Assembly: GCA_030789695.1 (NCBI GenBank)
Contig: CM061130.1
Span: 8,857,860 to 8,921,859, forward strand
DNA from: Scilla litardierei
Taxonomy: Eukaryota > Streptophyta > Magnoliopsida > Asparagales > Asparagaceae
Length of the DNA stretch: 64,000 nucleotides
Direction of reading: 5' to 3'
A program made the translations under genes and the position numbers. The notes under the pieces were generated by a model that was given only the letters and a program-made list of their open reading frames with translations, ran no database searches and had not been told where the DNA came from. Of the stretch, positions 59,511-64,000 are shown piece by piece; the first letter of the stretch is position 1, and each line of letters starts with the position of its first letter.

Positions 59511-61084
59511 TGAGTATTAAACATCTCTAATGAAGTTTTGATTAGGATCAACAAGTAATTAATATTACTAATCCATTTCATTTAAATGTGAAGATTTTAT
59601 GATTTTAAGGACTCATTTAAAAGTCAACAAAGTCAAATGATGCCAATGAGCTTAACCAAGAAGGAGGATTCTAGAGAAAGACTTGGAAAGTTGATGTGAG
59701 AGCTCAAGCCAAGGCCAAATGCTATGAGAAGCTAAGAGATGAAGATAAGATAACTCAAGTGCATCAAGTAGACCAAGATGGATATTTTGATGTAATTTTT
59801 CTTTTCATGTTGTAGATCATTTGTACGCATTAGAATTGGAGCTACACACACTCATGGCTTATTAAAACTTAGTAAATGATTACAAATGTTTCAAAATTAT
59901 TTTGAAATAATTTTCCAGTGTTTTAAAAGCTAAATACCCATATGTATGAATATTAGCCGACTACTTTAACAAAGGAGTCGACTACTTTATATGGGGAAGG
60001 AAATCTTGTGTGCTATCTTGAAAAGAGTCGATAGTCGTTATGAAAGTAGCCGACCACAGTTCACAAAGGAGTCGACTACTTTCACTACAATGGTCGACTA
60101 CTTTGAACTAGCAGACAGTCTTCCAGATTTTACGGATTTTTGTTTTATAGTCATTGGATAGCCGTTGCAAGTGTATTTTTGAGATAAATTTTGAACGGTT
60201 AAGTGGATTATAAATAGAGGGAGTTGAAGAATTATTAGGGTAGTGAATGATCAATATTTTTAAGAATTCCCAAGCATTCAAAGCATTTTAAAGCTCTTTC
60301 TCTCTCTTTCTCATTTTAAACGAAGAAAAATTCAGTTTTCTCAAAAAGATTTTAAGCATTAATTCTTAGTAATAATGATTTGATTTCTCTCTTTTAAAAC
60401 TTACCTTTCAAAGAGAATCAAATCAAAAAGAGTTTTCCTTGATTCTTGTTTTAATCTTCATCTTTCAAAGAATCTAAGAGAAATTTTCTTAGCCACATTC
60501 AAGCTCCAATTACTTTGACTATAGAATTCTTGTGGGTACTACCATCCAACTTCAAAGGCTTGTGGTAAGTGCATTGGTAAGTTCATTTGATAAAGATTAA
60601 TGTTATACTCCCCATTATTGGAGTAGTTGAGTTTAGTTGGAAATTCCTAGCAAGGAGCTAGGTATGGTGATTGTGGTTGTAATGTATTGGTGGAAGACCT
60701 AGTGAGTGAGACTAGGCAAGTGTAAGCCCTCTTGGTGAGGCATTGCTCTATTGATTAAGAGAGTTAATTAGTAAAAAATCACAATTGGAGATTGGAGACT
60801 GGACTAGCCCTAAGCAGAGGGTGAAGCAGGATAAAATCCTTCGTGTTTGCCTTTGCATCTTTGTGTTGATTATCTCTTCATTTCTATTGCTTGCATACTT
60901 TAGTTTATTATTCCGATTTGCATCTCTCTCTATTTCATTGCAAGTAATCATTTGTGCTGATTAGGTGCTTGTGTAGGTAATTCTAGCAAGCCACCTAGGC
61001 TAAACTTGAGGGTATCATTTTTATTCGTGTACATTTATTTAAAAAACTAATCACAGCTCTCTTGTGTTTAGTTTACTTTCCACA
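59511..61084 (+). repeat. Solo LTR, SIRE-like
   Basis: Its layout parallels 57553-59246: TTTTGAT segment near the start, AGTCGACTACTTT words (59953-60110), TATAAATA at 60209-60216, GGATAAAATC segment near 60828 and an ACA end. G-rich tract flanks it on both sides. A target duplication was not found, so the borders are approximate. Confidence 0.55.
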
Positions 61085-61345
61085 GGATCTTAATAAGGGT
61101 GGCTAGGGTGAGGGGTTGGGAAGGGGTAGGGAGGTAGAGGTGAAGGGTAGCGGATGCAGGTGGGCTGGGGAGGGGGAGGGTAAGGGGGAGGGGGAGCAGG
61201 CGAAGTGGGAGGGGACTGGGGAGGGGGGAGTGGTGGGGGGGCTGGGGAGTGGTGGGGGTGGTGGGGGAGTGGCTAGGAGAGGTAGGGAGGGAATATGTGA
61301 GCATGGGAGGCAGTGGGGGAGGGGGCGGTGGACGAGGGTATGATT
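61085..61345. repeat. G-rich tract, right part
   Basis: Continuation of the GGGGCTGGGGAGG-type tract. Confidence 0.65.
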
Positions 61346-61668
61346 GTTATAAAAAATATTAAGTGGTCCGTGAACTGAGCAAAAAGGGGGGAAGGGCAAT
61401 TTTGAAAAGGGTATTTTGGGGGTTTTAAGAAGGATACTATTGGTATTTTTATAAAAATTGAGTGGTCTGAGAAGAGCAAAAAGGTCTGTTCGAATATCAA
61501 TTCCCAAAGCCAAATTGCGATGCACATATAGCATATTACACACACTTAAACCAATTTATAAATCATTTGTTTACTTTACACACAACATTATATCAACACA
61601 TTACTCTCTGCTCTTCATCCTCCTCCTCCATGTCCACGTCGTCACTGCACAACCCCTGTACCGCACCT
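61346..61668. other. Unassigned stretch
   Basis: It contains two related segments (AAATATTAAGTGGTCCGTGA and AAAATTGAGTGGTCTGAGA, each followed by GCAAAAAGG). I see no gene. Confidence 0.4.
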
Positions 61669-62930
61669 TGTCAGGTCCTGAGACGATAAGTAGAACACTA
61701 AAGTGGGGTGAATAGTGTTTATCAAATAAAATAATGTTATATAAGTTTCTACCTAAGAATTTAATTAGAGTTACCTAATTGAATCTAAACCAACAATTAT
61801 ATATTGTAAGTATAAAGATAAGCACAACGCAAATAAACACAAGTATGTAATAGAATATAAATCAACAACTCAAAGAGATAGAGAAATGTAAACCAATCAA
61901 GGCAATTGCAAACACAATGATTTATCCTGGTTAAGACATCCCATGCCCTACATCATCCTCACTTCCACTTTGGGACGATTCCACTATTTCTCAAATTGTA
62001 CAACACGTCAACTTTACTGTAAGCCGGTGAATGGACCAACACCTCTCCAAAGAGAGCACATCTCCAATGAGAGCAACAACACATCTCCTCTTGAGAGCAA
62101 TACATCCTTCTTGAGGTTTACAAAATTGACCACAAATTTACAACCTCCCTAAGCCTTGAAGATGAAGCGCATATAAGTATAGTGGGGCTAGGGATTTGGG
62201 TTCTACTCTATTTGATTTGATCTTTGAGAGAGTAGATAGAAAGCTCAAAATGAAAAGAACAAGAACTTTAAAGGGCTTTGGGCTTTTTCCTTTCCTTTTT
62301 ATTTTTTATTTTTCATTTCATTTCACTAATAATCTTACCCAAATAATCCAAATAGTCTGAACTCATCCATATATATAGATGTGAAAATCTAGATAAGGAA
62401 ATACCCAAAAAGCTCATCCCAATAACTAGAAACGGATAGTTGAAAAAGCTATAATGGCTTATAGTCGATTATAGTACACTAACTAGTCGACTAATTGGCA
62501 GCTAGTCGACTAGTAATTATACATTGGTTGACTAGAAATTCCAGAGCCAGTTTCAGCCATTGGGCTAGTCGACTAGTGCACATCAGCTAGTCAACTAATA
62601 CTTGCACTTTAATCAACTAGTCCTTGTACTTTAGTCGACTATATTCAACTAGTCCTCAGCCAAACATGGATAAAACCATAGAAAATACATAGAAATCTGT
62701 AGCCTTTATGATTTCTAATTTGAGTTAACCTCTTTATACTTGGGTTGGATCTTGACCTAACAATTGGATCAAACCCAAACCTAAACTGACCCAACCCAAA
62801 CCTCGAAAGACACCACCACGTGTAGCTAGACAACCATTGCTAGCCATAACTAACCCTTGGTTGGCTGATGCCAGCCAGCCATCGATTTCCATCCAGGCGG
62901 CATACATTTCTACGAAAATGTTTTGTCACT
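61669..62930 (-). repeat. SIRE-like LTR on the minus strand (solo or fragment)
   Basis: On the minus strand it ends with CACTATTCACCCCACTTTAG and GGACCTGACA, the block that ends the plus-strand LTR at 59246. CTAGTCGACTAG words fill 62460-62650. The far boundary is uncertain. Confidence 0.5.
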
Positions 62931-63129
62931 AGCATTGTTTAGGGCTTGGTTTTGATGGGATTTCATCTCTCTCAAAGATTTTAACATATGAACTTTTCCT
63001 ACTCACAACTCTTTGTGACTCGCTCATCTCTTTCAAACGAATCAATAACATCTCATTACGATCGATCGCGTATATCTCATATACGCCAAGTTATTTCCCT
63101 TCAACTATCATGACAAGCCATTATCGGTG

Positions 63130-64000
63130 TGAGTGACTGGCGCCCCGTTTACGGTATGGGCGCGGTGTCGTTTTATCGCAAGTGCACGGTTACTGTAGGG
63201 TGCGGGTATATCGAACACAGGGAGGTGGATGGCTTGAATGGCTACTAGCCTTGCCTAGGTTATGTGAGAGCTACGCGGATAATAAGAGGGAGTAGTGAAG
63301 AAATAAAAGAAAGAAATAAAAAAGGCAAGAAAAGAATCCCCGCTAACACGGGCTAGGGCACTCATGACACTCGTCATTCGACTTGACCCAGGGTGAGACA
63401 TTGCCCCTAAAGGTGGTTCCTAGCGTCCCATGGGCCGATATTCCGGTCGATGCCCAGGATGATATGCTAGGTCTACCCAGTTTCGGACTGTGGGTATTCC
63501 CATATCCAACACCCTCCGTAACCGGGAGCATTAAGGCCACAATGATAACTCCCAACATTTCGTCCAAGCCATTCCCACGTGCGAGGATTCGATGTCAACG
63601 CTAGGGGTGTGAGCTGTGGCTAGGAAATCAAATGCCAGTTTTATTTCCCCTTGGCCCGACGGTCAAAGGCGGTCTTTCTCCCGCCAGTGATAATAAAACG
63701 CCCATGCGTAACCCTAGTGGCCAACTAGGTCAAATGTGATTTCTAGCAATACATCAAAGCGGATCTTGACAGGACAAGCATCCGGATCGCAACCCCCAAC
63801 ACATCTAGTGTGTTGATGTACGAATTGGACTCAGAATGCTAGAAATCCCCATTGACACATTCCATCAAACACTTGCCATGTAATCAAGTCGAATGTAAAA
63901 TCCCAAGCATCAATCCTACTCTAACCCATAGTAGGGTTCATCAAACACTACTCAATAGTGAAGAACATGATAGAAAGCAATAAAATGGACAAACAAACAT
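63130..64000 (-). repeat. Athila/Tat-type LTR, runs off the right end
   Basis: It aligns with the LTRs of A1 and A2: CGCAAGTGCACGGT, CGAACACAGGGAGG, the GATATTCCGGTCGATGCCCA segment (63439 on), GGAGCATTAAGGCCAC and GGCGGTCTTTCTCCC. It is more diverged, so it belongs to a related family. The left border is approximate. Confidence 0.7.

Noticed and set aside
59241..59581. Proline-rich minus-strand ORFs
   Set aside because: They are translations of a simple G-rich repeat.
61346..61668. Promoter of a host gene
   Set aside because: No downstream coding sequence; LTR sequence starts at 61669.

Overview
The window is nuclear DNA of a flowering plant. I see no free-standing, intact host gene, no rRNA or tRNA gene and no CRISPR. 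Nearly all of it is nested transposable elements: Ty3/gypsy elements of Athila/Tat type, LARD-like giant non-autonomous LTR elements, a Ty1/copia SIRE-like host element and a CACTA DNA transposon. The plant lineage cannot be fixed from the sequence alone.

Layout. 1-14538 is a minus-strand Athila-type element (A1) whose 3' LTR lies off the left edge. A LARD-like element (L1, 2139-11358, target duplication GCCCC) interrupts its gag-protease gene. From 14539 a plus-strand SIRE-like copia element starts inside gag and ends with its 3' LTR at 59246. It is split by a Tat-like element (T3, 14958-22565, duplication CATAT), by a second Athila-type element (A2, 24268-35157, duplication CTGCT) and by a complex insertion at 35232-56078. 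That complex holds a short LTR element carrying a 997-codon chimeric cellular-like ORF (35232-39455) fused to a second LARD-like element (L2, 39459-56078). The 3' LTR of L2 carries a CACTA element (48741-55324, duplication AGG). To the right lie G-rich tracts, two more SIRE-like LTRs and the start of another Athila/Tat-type LTR that runs off the end.

The main candidates for something new are these. (1) A retroelement in which gag-pol has been replaced by one long ORF built from a TPR segment (OEP61-like), a coiled coil and unknown parts, with LTRs that look identical. (2) A CACTA element with fragments of at least five host genes (acyl-activating enzyme, diflavin reductase, P450, actin, ARL2), several with splice sites intact. 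(3) Athila-type elements that keep gag-protease and an env-like ORF but have lost reverse transcriptase and integrase, and that carry an LTR-like promoter module in front of the env-like ORF. (4) Arrays of short CG-centred palindromic words near the TATA box in several unrelated LTR families; these arrays are where LTR pairs differ most (duplications, and one inversion).

All coding regions in the Athila, Tat and SIRE elements carry stops or frameshifts. The only long intact frame is the chimeric ORF at 35796-38789.
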